DNA of 6,204 nt, taken from Bacillota bacterium. GTDB taxonomy: Bacteria; Bacillota_A; Clostridia; DSM-8532. The position numbers and the translations under genes were made by a program. The stretch lies in the NCBI GenBank assembly GCA_023424865.1, contig JAFADM010000159.1, forward strand, positions 1-6,204, read 5' to 3'. The notes beneath the pieces are model-generated. The model made no database searches. It was not told the DNA's origin and was given only the letters and a program-made list of their open reading frames with translations. Positions 1 through 6,142 of this stretch are shown one piece after another (position 1 is the stretch's first letter; each line of letters begins with the position of its first letter).

Positions 1-34
1 CATGGTGGGCATTGAAAAAAATATTTTTGTTCAT
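1..34 (-). CDS. Start of a probable GH52 beta-xylosidase (truncated by window edge)
   Basis: Only the first 11 codons lie in the window, beginning at an ATG at 34 and reading MNKNIFFNAHH. From memory of the family, GH52 beta-xylosidases begin with N-(L/I)-FFNAHH-(S/A)-P-(V/I)-GAF, so this is a close match at the expected distance from the start; the next codon begins with G, which fits Ala. GH52 enzymes are retaining, cytoplasmic enzymes of about 700 residues that release xylose from the non-reducing end of xylo-oligosaccharides; none of their catalytic residues is in view. The gene has a Shine-Dalgarno GGGAGG at 43-48, eight bases before the ATG, and starts 15 bases after the esterase stop, so it is the next cistron of the same operon. 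Pairing with a CE7 esterase supports xylo-oligosaccharide breakdown. The call rests on few residues and needs the sequence beyond the edge. Confidence 0.6.
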   Translation of the reverse strand, partial: MNKNIFFNAHH

Positions 35-50
35 AAGGGATGCCTCCCTT
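35..50 (-). promoter_or_regulatory. Ribosome site of the GH52-like gene inside a small hairpin
   Basis: The 16 bases immediately before the ATG form a perfect inverted repeat: AAGGGA, loop GGCA, TCCCTT (minus-strand sense). The Shine-Dalgarno GGGAGG (43-48) lies half in the 5' arm and half in the loop, and the 3' arm ends at the base before the start codon. The first A of the hairpin is also the last base of the esterase TAA stop. Folding would hide part of the ribosome site, and ribosomes finishing the esterase would open it, so translational coupling is plausible. A 6-bp stem is only moderately stable, so this is an inference. Confidence 0.4.
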
Positions 51-1012
51 TATTTATTTTTTACATATTTGGATACAAATTCAAAAGTACGATCGTCCAG
101 CGGGAAAAGCTCCTCATGGCCATGAAGAGGGTAAGCCACCAGCTCCTTTTCCCCTTTAAGATGGTTATAGGCCGCAAGAGTGGTGGCAGGCGGGCATACC
201 GTATCCTTAAGGCCCACGGCAAAGAGCACGGGACAGGTGATATCGGACGCGAAATTCATGCCGTCGTAATAGCTCAGGGTATCAAAAACGGCACTTTTCT
301 TTTTCAGTTCCGGATCAAAAAGCTTGAAATAGTCCGCAAGCTCCAGATAGGGATGGCTTGAGGCCAGCTCAAAGGCTTTTTCCACATGGCAGAGAAAGGG
401 AAAGGTGCAAAGGGCAAAGGCAGGGCGCGAATCCAGTCCCGCCACCGCTAAAACGGTTGCGCCTCCCTGGCTTCCGCCCATGAGGCCCACGGACTCCTTA
501 GTGATTTCAGGTCTTGATAAGAGAAAGTCCAGGGCCCTGATTCCGTCCATAAAAACGCCTCTGTAATAGTAGTTGCTTTTGTCCTCGATGCCCTTGGTAA
601 ACCAGCCCGGCATAGAGCCTGCCGTATACCTTCCGTATTCGGGGGTAGGCCCGCCCTGGCCCCTGTTGTCCATGGCCAGAACGGCATAGCCCTGAAGAGC
701 CCAGGAAAGGTACTGGCTGACATAGCCCCTGGCCCAGGTGTAGCCCGAAAAATAAAGGAGTGCGGGAACAGTTTGTTTTTCCGAGGCTCCCTCCGGCAGG
801 ATGAACCAGCCCCCCACTCTCCGGTTTTCAAAGCCGTTGTAGGAAAGGTCATACACCCTTATTCCCTTTACAGGGTATTGAACCGGCTTAAGCTCCGGTT
901 CAAGAGGATAAACAAGCCTTCGATCCAGAGTATCCTTCCAGAACTCATCATAGTCCGGCTTCTTGGTAAGTAGGGGCTTTTCCGCCAGCAAAGCCTCCAG
1001 CTGTTTTTCCAT
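50..1012 (-). CDS. Acetyl-xylan esterase / cephalosporin-C deacetylase, CE7 family
   Basis: A 320-residue alpha/beta-hydrolase, the normal length for carbohydrate esterase family 7. These enzymes remove O-acetyl groups from acetylated xylo-oligosaccharides (and from cephalosporin C). The family motifs are all visible: RGQGG at 117-121, the nucleophile elbow GGSQGG with Ser181, the acid Asp270 in GLKD, and His299 in HGHE near the C-terminus. Tyr91 in FSGYTW is at the position of the conserved oxyanion-hole tyrosine. There is no signal peptide, so it acts in the cytoplasm on imported oligosaccharides, as is usual for CE7, whose ring-shaped hexamers are known to favour small substrates. The ATG at 1012 is preceded by AAAGGA four bases away, overlapping the TAA of the GH28-like gene, which ends 8 bases upstream. 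It lies between a GH28-like enzyme and a probable GH52 beta-xylosidase, which supports a role in removing acetyl groups ahead of xylosidase action. Confidence 0.93.
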   Translation of the reverse strand: MEKQLEALLAEKPLLTKKPDYDEFWKDTLDRRLVYPLEPELKPVQYPVKGIRVYDLSYNGFENRRVGGWFILPEGASEKQTVPALLYFSGYTWARGYVSQYLSWALQGYAVLAMDNRGQGGPTPEYGRYTAGSMPGWFTKGIEDKSNYYYRGVFMDGIRALDFLLSRPEITKESVGLMGGSQGGATVLAVAGLDSRPAFALCTFPFLCHVEKAFELASSHPYLELADYFKLFDPELKKKSAVFDTLSYYDGMNFASDITCPVLFAVGLKDTVCPPATTLAAYNHLKGEKELVAYPLHGHEELFPLDDRTFEFVSKYVKNK

Positions 1013-1020
1013 AGCGTCCT

Positions 1021-2496
1021 TTATAACGATCCCTCCAAACAGGGGGCGGGGCTGCCCACAACCGTAAGCTCACTGCACTCAAGAGCGCAAAAGGGCTTAT
1101 CCCCTCTTTGAGGCCGGGCCCCTGTTCCCTTGTAGCCGTCCACCCGCACCGAAGTGCATTTTTCCAGGTATAAGCCGCTTGTAAAATAGTCCGGAACCTC
1201 CTGTGCCCAGGAAAGTGAAAAACGGTTTAAGGTAAGACCTTTGACATGCTTAGCGTAAAGGCCGTGCTCGTCCTTTTCATAAATGGCTTCCTTAATATTT
1301 TTCACCGGTCTTATGTCCACATTCCCTCCATAGGCGTCGCTGTTAACGCCCTTTTTGAGAATAAGGTCCACATTATTGAAGGTAACATCCTCTATGGGGC
1401 TTTCCTCTGTGCCGTGAATAAGGATCTGGCTTTCCCCTTGCGCCACAATATCCGAGAAACGGATGCGCTTTAAGGTTCCCGCCTCGCCCTTTCCCGTAAC
1501 CCGTCCTGTGGACAGGTGAATGGGCTCCCCGTGTCCCCACCACTGGCCGGTGTGGAGGCGGGTGAAAATATGGATGTGGGAAAAGCTTATGTCGCTCATA
1601 TGGCCTTCATCCCGGGCAAAAACGCCGATACCCCGGTTGGAGTGGATAACGAGATGGGAAAACATACAGTTGGTAATACTGTTTTCATGGTGCCCCACCC
1701 GGATGCCCGAAGAGCGGGAGGATAAAAAGCACTGGGTGACAATAACATCCCGGGTGACACGCCCCTCTTCCCCCAGCCCGGTCATGGCAATACAGTCATC
1801 CCCCGCGTCAATGCGGCAGGAGCTGATGCGCACCTTGTGGCTCGAGGTTAAGTGAATGCCGTCGGAGTTGGGAATTAAGGGATTGTTTTCAATACGGATG
1901 CCGGTAACATCCACGCTGTCGCACTCATTAAAATGAATGGTCCAGTTGGGAGCGTTTTTAAAATGAAGATCCTTGATGGTTATATCGGTGCACCTGTAAA
2001 ACTGCACCAGATTCCCCGGCCTTTTAAGGGGTGTGGCCGGGCCCTCCTGAATTTTGCCGCCGGATCGCAGGAAGAGATCCTTCTGCCGAGTAGATTGACG
2101 CTCATATTCCCCGTCATACTCAAAGGGCTTTTGGGCGTCCATAAAGGCCATTCCCTGAAAATCCACAATGCCGTTTCCCATAAGCGTAATATTGGAGGCA
2201 TGCCGTGCAAATAAAAGGCCTATTCTGGGGCTTTCAAGGGAAAAGGGTGCTTCAAAATAATCGTCAATCTGGTCGCTTCCAAGGATAACCGCTCCGGAAG
2301 ACAGGAAGAACGTGGTGTTCGACACCAGCTCCACAGGCTCAATAAGATAGGTGCCCGGGGGAAAGAATACCGTTCCGCCCCCATTTTCCGAAACCTTTCC
2401 AAGTGCCCGGCGCACCGCCGGAGTATCCTTAGTGACGCCGTCACCAACAGCGCCCAGCTCTTTTACATTAAACACGCTTTCATACATATGCTTCAC
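1021..2496 (-). CDS. GH28-like cytoplasmic beta-helix glycoside hydrolase with altered active site
   Basis: A 491-residue right-handed parallel beta-helix protein. The N-terminus carries the Pectate_lyase_3/GH28 entry motif, FNVKELGAVGDGVTKDT at 9-25, followed by GGGTVFFPPGTYL (39-51). The GH28 core follows: RP at 159-160, NAPNWTIHFNECDSV (181-195), PNSDGIHL (209-216) and AGDDCIAM (231-238). By comparison with fungal polygalacturonase, Asp212, Asp233 and Asp234 match the three catalytic aspartates. The GHG histidine is replaced (RSSGIRVG, 261-268) and the RIK arginine/lysine are missing (RGIGVFARD, 288-296). A WWGHGEPI stretch lies at 319-326. No signal peptide is present, so it should cut imported oligosaccharides; the sugar is unknown. 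The start is uncertain: the GTG at 2496 has AAAGG eight bases upstream, but the ATG at 2487, preceded by GGTGA five bases away, is equally plausible and would remove three residues. The upstream permease stop is 4 bases from the GTG. Confidence 0.87.
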   Translation of the reverse strand: MKHMYESVFNVKELGAVGDGVTKDTPAVRRALGKVSENGGGTVFFPPGTYLIEPVELVSNTTFFLSSGAVILGSDQIDDYFEAPFSLESPRIGLLFARHASNITLMGNGIVDFQGMAFMDAQKPFEYDGEYERQSTRQKDLFLRSGGKIQEGPATPLKRPGNLVQFYRCTDITIKDLHFKNAPNWTIHFNECDSVDVTGIRIENNPLIPNSDGIHLTSSHKVRISSCRIDAGDDCIAMTGLGEEGRVTRDVIVTQCFLSSRSSGIRVGHHENSITNCMFSHLVIHSNRGIGVFARDEGHMSDISFSHIHIFTRLHTGQWWGHGEPIHLSTGRVTGKGEAGTLKRIRFSDIVAQGESQILIHGTEESPIEDVTFNNVDLILKKGVNSDAYGGNVDIRPVKNIKEAIYEKDEHGLYAKHVKGLTLNRFSLSWAQEVPDYFTSGLYLEKCTSVRVDGYKGTGARPQRGDKPFCALECSELTVVGSPAPCLEGSL

Positions 2497-2500
2497 CCGT

Positions 2501-3382
2501 CTAACCTTTCAGGCTGCCCAGTACCATGCCCTTGACAAAAAACTTCTGCATAAAGGGATAGACCACCAGTATGGGCAGTGTGGAAATCATAATTTGAGCC
2601 GCAGAAAAGGAGCGATCCGAGACATTGAGGATCTGCTTTATCTCCTCCACGGACATATTATCGAAATTGGGCCTTACCAGAATATTTTGCATATAGCTGG
2701 AAAGGGGGTATTTATCAATGTTGTCCATATAAAGTATGCCGGAAAGCCACTCGTTCCAGTGGGTAACCGAGGCAAATACAATGAGGGTTGCAATGGCCGG
2801 CATGGACAGGGGTACAAAAATTTGAGCCATTATCCGCCACTGTCCCGCTCCGTCTAAAAAGGCGGATTCCTCCAGCTCCTTGGGAAGCTGCTTGAAAAAG
2901 TTCAAAAGCACCACCACATTGTAAATAGGAACCGCGATGGGCAGGATAAGCGCCAGGAGGCTGTTGCGAAGTCCGGTTTGCGTTACAATCATGTACGTGG
3001 GAATAAGGCCGCCGTTTATCAGCATGGTTATCACAAAGAACCAGGATAACAGGGTTCTGCCCGGCATGGCATTTTTAGACTTGGACAGCGGGTAGGCCGT
3101 CAGAATGGTAAGAAGGGTATTTATCCCAACCCCCAGTACCAGGCGCTGAACGGATACGAGCATGGAGCCCAGAAAACGCTTTTTCTGAAAAGCGAACAAA
3201 TAGGCGTCCACATTGAAGTTCACCGGCCACAGGCCCACTCTTCCCGCTGTTGCGGAGGGTGAATCACTTAAGGAAACGGCCAGAACATGGATAAAGGGCA
3301 GCAGGCAGATGAGGCCTAAAAAGACTAAGAAGGCGTTATTCAAGAGGTTGAAGATTTTGTCGCCCTTATTGCTGATTTTCAT
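2501..3382 (-). CDS. Carbohydrate ABC transporter permease, YtcP/LplC type (CUT1 family)
   Basis: A 293-residue inner component of a sugar importer. About six hydrophobic segments are visible, near residues 15-38, 75-97, 111-130, 140-163, 194-216 and 262-282. The cytoplasmic EAA loop that docks the ATPase is at about 171-195 (EESAFLDGAG then QIFVPLSMP, with the conserved Gly and Pro). The end, PFMQKFFVKGMVLGSLKG, is characteristic of the YtcP/LplC branch, as is the long stretch between the last two membrane segments (about 217-261). The ATG at 3382 has a strong GGGAGGAGG seven bases upstream, and the gene begins 15 bases after the other permease ends. It should pair with that LplB-type permease as a heterodimer. 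No ATP-binding subunit is encoded here, so a shared MsmX-like ATPase is expected from elsewhere in the genome. Confidence 0.95.
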   Translation of the reverse strand: MKISNKGDKIFNLLNNAFLVFLGLICLLPFIHVLAVSLSDSPSATAGRVGLWPVNFNVDAYLFAFQKKRFLGSMLVSVQRLVLGVGINTLLTILTAYPLSKSKNAMPGRTLLSWFFVITMLINGGLIPTYMIVTQTGLRNSLLALILPIAVPIYNVVVLLNFFKQLPKELEESAFLDGAGQWRIMAQIFVPLSMPAIATLIVFASVTHWNEWLSGILYMDNIDKYPLSSYMQNILVRPNFDNMSVEEIKQILNVSDRSFSAAQIMISTLPILVVYPFMQKFFVKGMVLGSLKG

Positions 3383-3397
3383 TTTTCTTCCTCCTCC

Positions 3398-4312
3398 CTA
3401 AAAAATGCGGTAGTCCGCAACACGATAGGCCAGCCAGTAAGCGCCCGAAACGAGCCCAAAGGAGACCACCGACTTGAAAAGCCCGATGGCTGTGGCGATA
3501 TCGTACTGGGGTATACTGCTTTCCATGCCCAGGCGGTACACCAGGGTGTCAATAATATCCCCGGTTTGATAAACCATAGGCGAATAAAGGTTATATACCT
3601 GATCAAAGCCTGCATTGAGAACATTGCCCAAAGTAAGGGTTGCACTCAGAACAATGACAGGCATGATTCCCGGCAGGGTAATGTGCCAGATGCAGCGGAC
3701 ACGGCCTGCGCCGTCCATATAGGCCGCCTCGTAAAGACTGGGGTCAATACCCGTCAGGGCAGCCAGATAAATAATGGTTCCAAAGCCAAAGCTTTTCCAG
3801 ACATCGGATAATATGATGACGTAGGGAAACAGCGTTTTATCCCCCAGGAAGAACACGGGCTCAACGCCTATAAAGCCGATAAGCCGGTTGATAATGCCGG
3901 TTGACGGGGACAGCATGTCAATGAGCACCCCGGAGATAATAACCCAGGAAATAAAGTGGGGCAGGTAGATAAGTGTTTGCACGCTTCTTTTAAGCCTTAA
4001 ATTGCGCATCTCATTTAAAAGGATGGCGACAAAGATTGGAAAAATAAGATTCAGAGCCATTTTGGCAACGGCGATATAAACGGTGTTAAAAACAACCCGA
4101 CCGAATTCGGGCAGCATGAAGATGTACCTGAAATTATCAAAACCTATCCATTCCGATCCGAAAAGGCCCTTGGCAATGTTAAACTTCTGAAAGGCAATGG
4201 CCAGTCCCGCCAAAGGACCGTAGGAATAGACGGCGGTGAGGATAAGTCCCGGAATAAGCATGACATAGAGCGCCCACTGTATGCTGCGGAAACGCTTTTT
4301 TATTTCCGTCAT
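3398..4312 (-). CDS. Carbohydrate ABC transporter permease, LplB type (CUT1 family)
   Basis: A 304-residue membrane protein with hydrophobic segments near residues 13-40, 74-99, 111-134, 164-186, 214-232 and 275-298. The EAA loop for ATPase contact is at about 194-218 (YEAAYMDGAGR then HITLPGIMP). LplB-branch features include SYGPLAGLAIAFQ at 30-42, WIGFDNF at 55-61 and the C-terminal YRIF. It forms the translocation channel together with the YtcP-type permease encoded just downstream. I place the start at the ATG at 4312 because AAGGGGG lies nine bases before it; the reading frame stays open to a GTG at 4333, but that codon has no Shine-Dalgarno and would make the ribosome site part of the coding region. 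A 134-base gap with a hairpin separates it from the binding-protein gene upstream, while downstream spacing is tight. The substrate is inferred from the neighbouring enzymes to be a plant-wall oligosaccharide. Confidence 0.94.
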   Translation of the reverse strand: MTEIKKRFRSIQWALYVMLIPGLILTAVYSYGPLAGLAIAFQKFNIAKGLFGSEWIGFDNFRYIFMLPEFGRVVFNTVYIAVAKMALNLIFPIFVAILLNEMRNLRLKRSVQTLIYLPHFISWVIISGVLIDMLSPSTGIINRLIGFIGVEPVFFLGDKTLFPYVIILSDVWKSFGFGTIIYLAALTGIDPSLYEAAYMDGAGRVRCIWHITLPGIMPVIVLSATLTLGNVLNAGFDQVYNLYSPMVYQTGDIIDTLVYRLGMESSIPQYDIATAIGLFKSVVSFGLVSGAYWLAYRVADYRIF

Positions 4313-4321
4313 GGCAATCTT

Positions 4322-4328
4322 CCCCCTT
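4322..4328 (-). promoter_or_regulatory. Ribosome binding site deciding the LplB-type permease start
   Basis: Minus-strand AAGGGGG, nine bases upstream of the ATG at 4312. It supports that ATG over the in-frame GTG at 4333, which has no purine-rich stretch ahead of it. Confidence 0.65.
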
Positions 4329-4368
4329 TTCACGCGGCATGAATGCCAATTTTAGTGTGATTTTAAGA

Positions 4369-4395
4369 AAGGGGAGGCCTTTGACGGCCTCCCTT
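4369..4395 (-). terminator. Intercistronic hairpin, weak terminator or mRNA stabiliser
   Basis: Read on the minus strand, GGGAGGCC (4393-4386) pairs perfectly with GGCCTCCC (4379-4372) around a six-base loop GTCAAA; two more A-T pairs can form outside if the G at 4371 is bulged. A short T-rich run, TTTCTT, follows, and an A6 run lies ahead of the hairpin at 4405-4410. The stem is strong but the T-run is interrupted, so partial termination or protection of the upstream message from 3' decay seems likelier than complete termination. It sits 50 bases after the binding-protein stop and before the permeases. This is a known arrangement for making binding protein in excess. A C-plus-T6 run on the plus strand 11 bases beyond the stem is too distant to make a convincing plus-strand terminator. 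Confidence 0.6.
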
Positions 4396-4446
4396 CCTGT
4401 GCCGTTTTTTGTTGAGCTTGCTTTACTTCAAGGGGTTAGAGAACGA

Positions 4447-6126
4447 TTATTTGGTGCTCTCACGCCACTGATTAACCTCAAAGGTGATGGTTTCTCCGCC
4501 CAGCTTGTTCCAGTTGGCGACGAATTCGTCAAAGTAGTCTACAGGCTGATCCCCAGTGATAATGCGAAGAATCATTTCTTCCTCGCTGGCCTTTAAAATG
4601 GACATTCTTCTTACCATTTCAGGGGTATCGGCGCCATAGAACAGATTGGGCTTTAGTTGGCCGTTTTTCATGTATTGGTTGGCAATACCGAATACGGATT
4701 CCGTCCCGTAATAGAGCTGTGTGTGTACCCAGTAGGCTGAATCCTTGTCTCCGGCGTTGAATTTGTTTATGCTGTCGAAGATGCCTTTTTGCTCAAGATC
4801 CTCAAGGAGGCCTTCATTCTTGTCGTTAACGGCTTTTGTCACCACTTCGTTGATGGCAAGGTTTCTGTCGGGCCCGATATAGGTTACAACCGGTGACCAG
4901 CCCATGATATTGTATTCGCCGTCATTTTTATACTTGGACAAATCCGATTCCCCGCCGAAAACACGGTCAAGGAAGTGGCCGTACATTTTTACAAGAGCCT
5001 CGGGATTGGAGAAGCCCTTTTTCACGGCATACATGGCGGTGAGCTTGCTTGTAGCGCTTACGCCCTTATCCTGTACGCTGCTGTCATGCACGATGGGATA
5101 GGCGGTCCAATCCGCTCCGTCAGCCTTATAGCCGTCGGGCAGAGGCCAGGTCTGTACCCAGAACTGTCCGTAGCCAATACCCACTTTTCCTCCCACGGCA
5201 TCCTGAGATACCTTGTAGGAATCCTTAACAATAAATTCCGGATCGATGAGCTTGTCGTCGTAAAGCTTCTTAAGAGCTGTAAGAGCATTTTTCATTTCAG
5301 GCTGGATGCTTCCGTAAACAAGCTGTCCGTCCTTTTCTATCCACTGATCCGGATAAGCTCCGTAGCCGTTGAAAAGGCCCTTCATTGCAAAATAGCTTTC
5401 ATAGGGCTTATTGCTTATGCCAATACCATAGGTGTCCGCCTGCCCGTTGCCGTCGGGATCCCGGGTTTTGAAGGCCTCGGCCAGAGCATAAAGGTCGGCA
5501 AGTGTTTTAGGAACAGGAAGATTAAGCGCCTCGCGCCAGTCGTCCCGTATAAAGACAAATTCATAATTGGCAGGAACCACGCTGTTTTCAGGCAAAGCCA
5601 TAATGCTGCCGCCATAGGTGGACTGCCTCAGGGCTTCTCCCCCGTCTACCTGAAGCATGGCCTTTACCTGCTCGGAAGCGTATTTTTCAATGGAAGCGTC
5701 CAGGCTTTCCACAAGCCCGGCTTCCACAAGCCGCTGAAGCTGACCGGGATTGCATTTAAATACATCGGGCAGCTCGCCGCTGGCAATGGACATGTTAAGC
5801 TTGGTGTCATAGGCGTCCACACCCTCGGCTGTCCACAATGTATTCACTTTAATCCCCAGAATTTCTTCAAATTCCTGGATCCAGATATTGTTCTCGTAAT
5901 TGACGCCTTCAGGGAATTTTACATCCAGGCCTGCACCTCGGGCGTAGTTAACGGTAAGAGTGGGTGTGTATTTGCCGGAAAAGTCCTTATCCGGTTCAGG
6001 TGTGGCAGTGTTTGAAGGAGTTGGCGTACCTGTGGGATTGGGATTGGCGGAATTTCCGCCGCAACCGGTAAGTACAACCGAGAATACCAGCATCATGGTC
6101 AGAATTGTCACAATGACTTTTTTCAT
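4447..6126 (-). CDS. Extracellular oligosaccharide-binding lipoprotein of an ABC importer (LplA-like)
   Basis: A 559-residue family-1 solute-binding protein. It has a lipoprotein signal: MKK, a hydrophobic stretch at 4-18, and the lipobox LTGC with Cys22 as the lipidated residue. A flexible Pro/Thr/Asn linker (about 25-50) follows, then the two-lobed binding domain. Residues 223-231 read DPDGNGQAD followed by TYG, an EF-hand-like calcium loop of the kind described in the AlgQ alginate-oligosaccharide binding proteins. The length exceeds the roughly 420-residue maltose-binding type and matches the LplA/AlgQ group, which handles oligosaccharides. The start is the ATG at 6126: AAGGAGG is nine bases upstream, whereas it directly abuts the in-frame ATG at 6135 and could not serve it. 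The gene is first in the operon within the window, and a hairpin separates it from the two permeases it feeds. The ligand is not readable from sequence; the enzymes downstream suggest an acetylated xylose-containing oligosaccharide. Confidence 0.94.
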   Translation of the reverse strand: MKKVIVTILTMMLVFSVVLTGCGGNSANPNPTGTPTPSNTATPEPDKDFSGKYTPTLTVNYARGAGLDVKFPEGVNYENNIWIQEFEEILGIKVNTLWTAEGVDAYDTKLNMSIASGELPDVFKCNPGQLQRLVEAGLVESLDASIEKYASEQVKAMLQVDGGEALRQSTYGGSIMALPENSVVPANYEFVFIRDDWREALNLPVPKTLADLYALAEAFKTRDPDGNGQADTYGIGISNKPYESYFAMKGLFNGYGAYPDQWIEKDGQLVYGSIQPEMKNALTALKKLYDDKLIDPEFIVKDSYKVSQDAVGGKVGIGYGQFWVQTWPLPDGYKADGADWTAYPIVHDSSVQDKGVSATSKLTAMYAVKKGFSNPEALVKMYGHFLDRVFGGESDLSKYKNDGEYNIMGWSPVVTYIGPDRNLAINEVVTKAVNDKNEGLLEDLEQKGIFDSINKFNAGDKDSAYWVHTQLYYGTESVFGIANQYMKNGQLKPNLFYGADTPEMVRRMSILKASEEEMILRIITGDQPVDYFDEFVANWNKLGGETITFEVNQWRESTK

Positions 6127-6135
6127 CGATAGCAT

Positions 6136-6142
6136 CCTCCTT
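6136..6142 (-). promoter_or_regulatory. Strong ribosome binding site of the binding-protein gene
   Basis: A full AAGGAGG consensus on the minus strand. It is nine bases from the ATG at 6126 and zero bases from the ATG at 6135, so it fixes the start at 6126. Confidence 0.8.

Noticed and set aside
2..361. A 119-codon plus-strand frame at the left edge
   Set aside because: Antisense to the esterase C-terminus and the GH52-like start; no family signature and no support from context.
2351..2857. A 168-codon plus-strand frame spanning the junction of the permease and GH28-like gene
   Set aside because: Antisense to two clear genes, with low-complexity translation and no motif.
4336..4347. Small inverted repeat GGCATGAATGCC upstream of the LplB-type permease
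   Set aside because: Only four pairs with a four-base loop; this is too weak to call an operator or a structured element.
4339..4596. A plus-strand frame running from the intercistronic gap into the binding-protein gene
   Set aside because: It passes through the hairpin and overlaps the binding-protein C-terminus antisense; no domain and no clear ribosome site.
4975..6015. A 346-codon open frame on the plus strand opposite the binding-protein gene
   Set aside because: It lies entirely antisense to a well-supported gene, has no recognisable domain, and a long open frame is expected as a shadow of biased codon use on the other strand.
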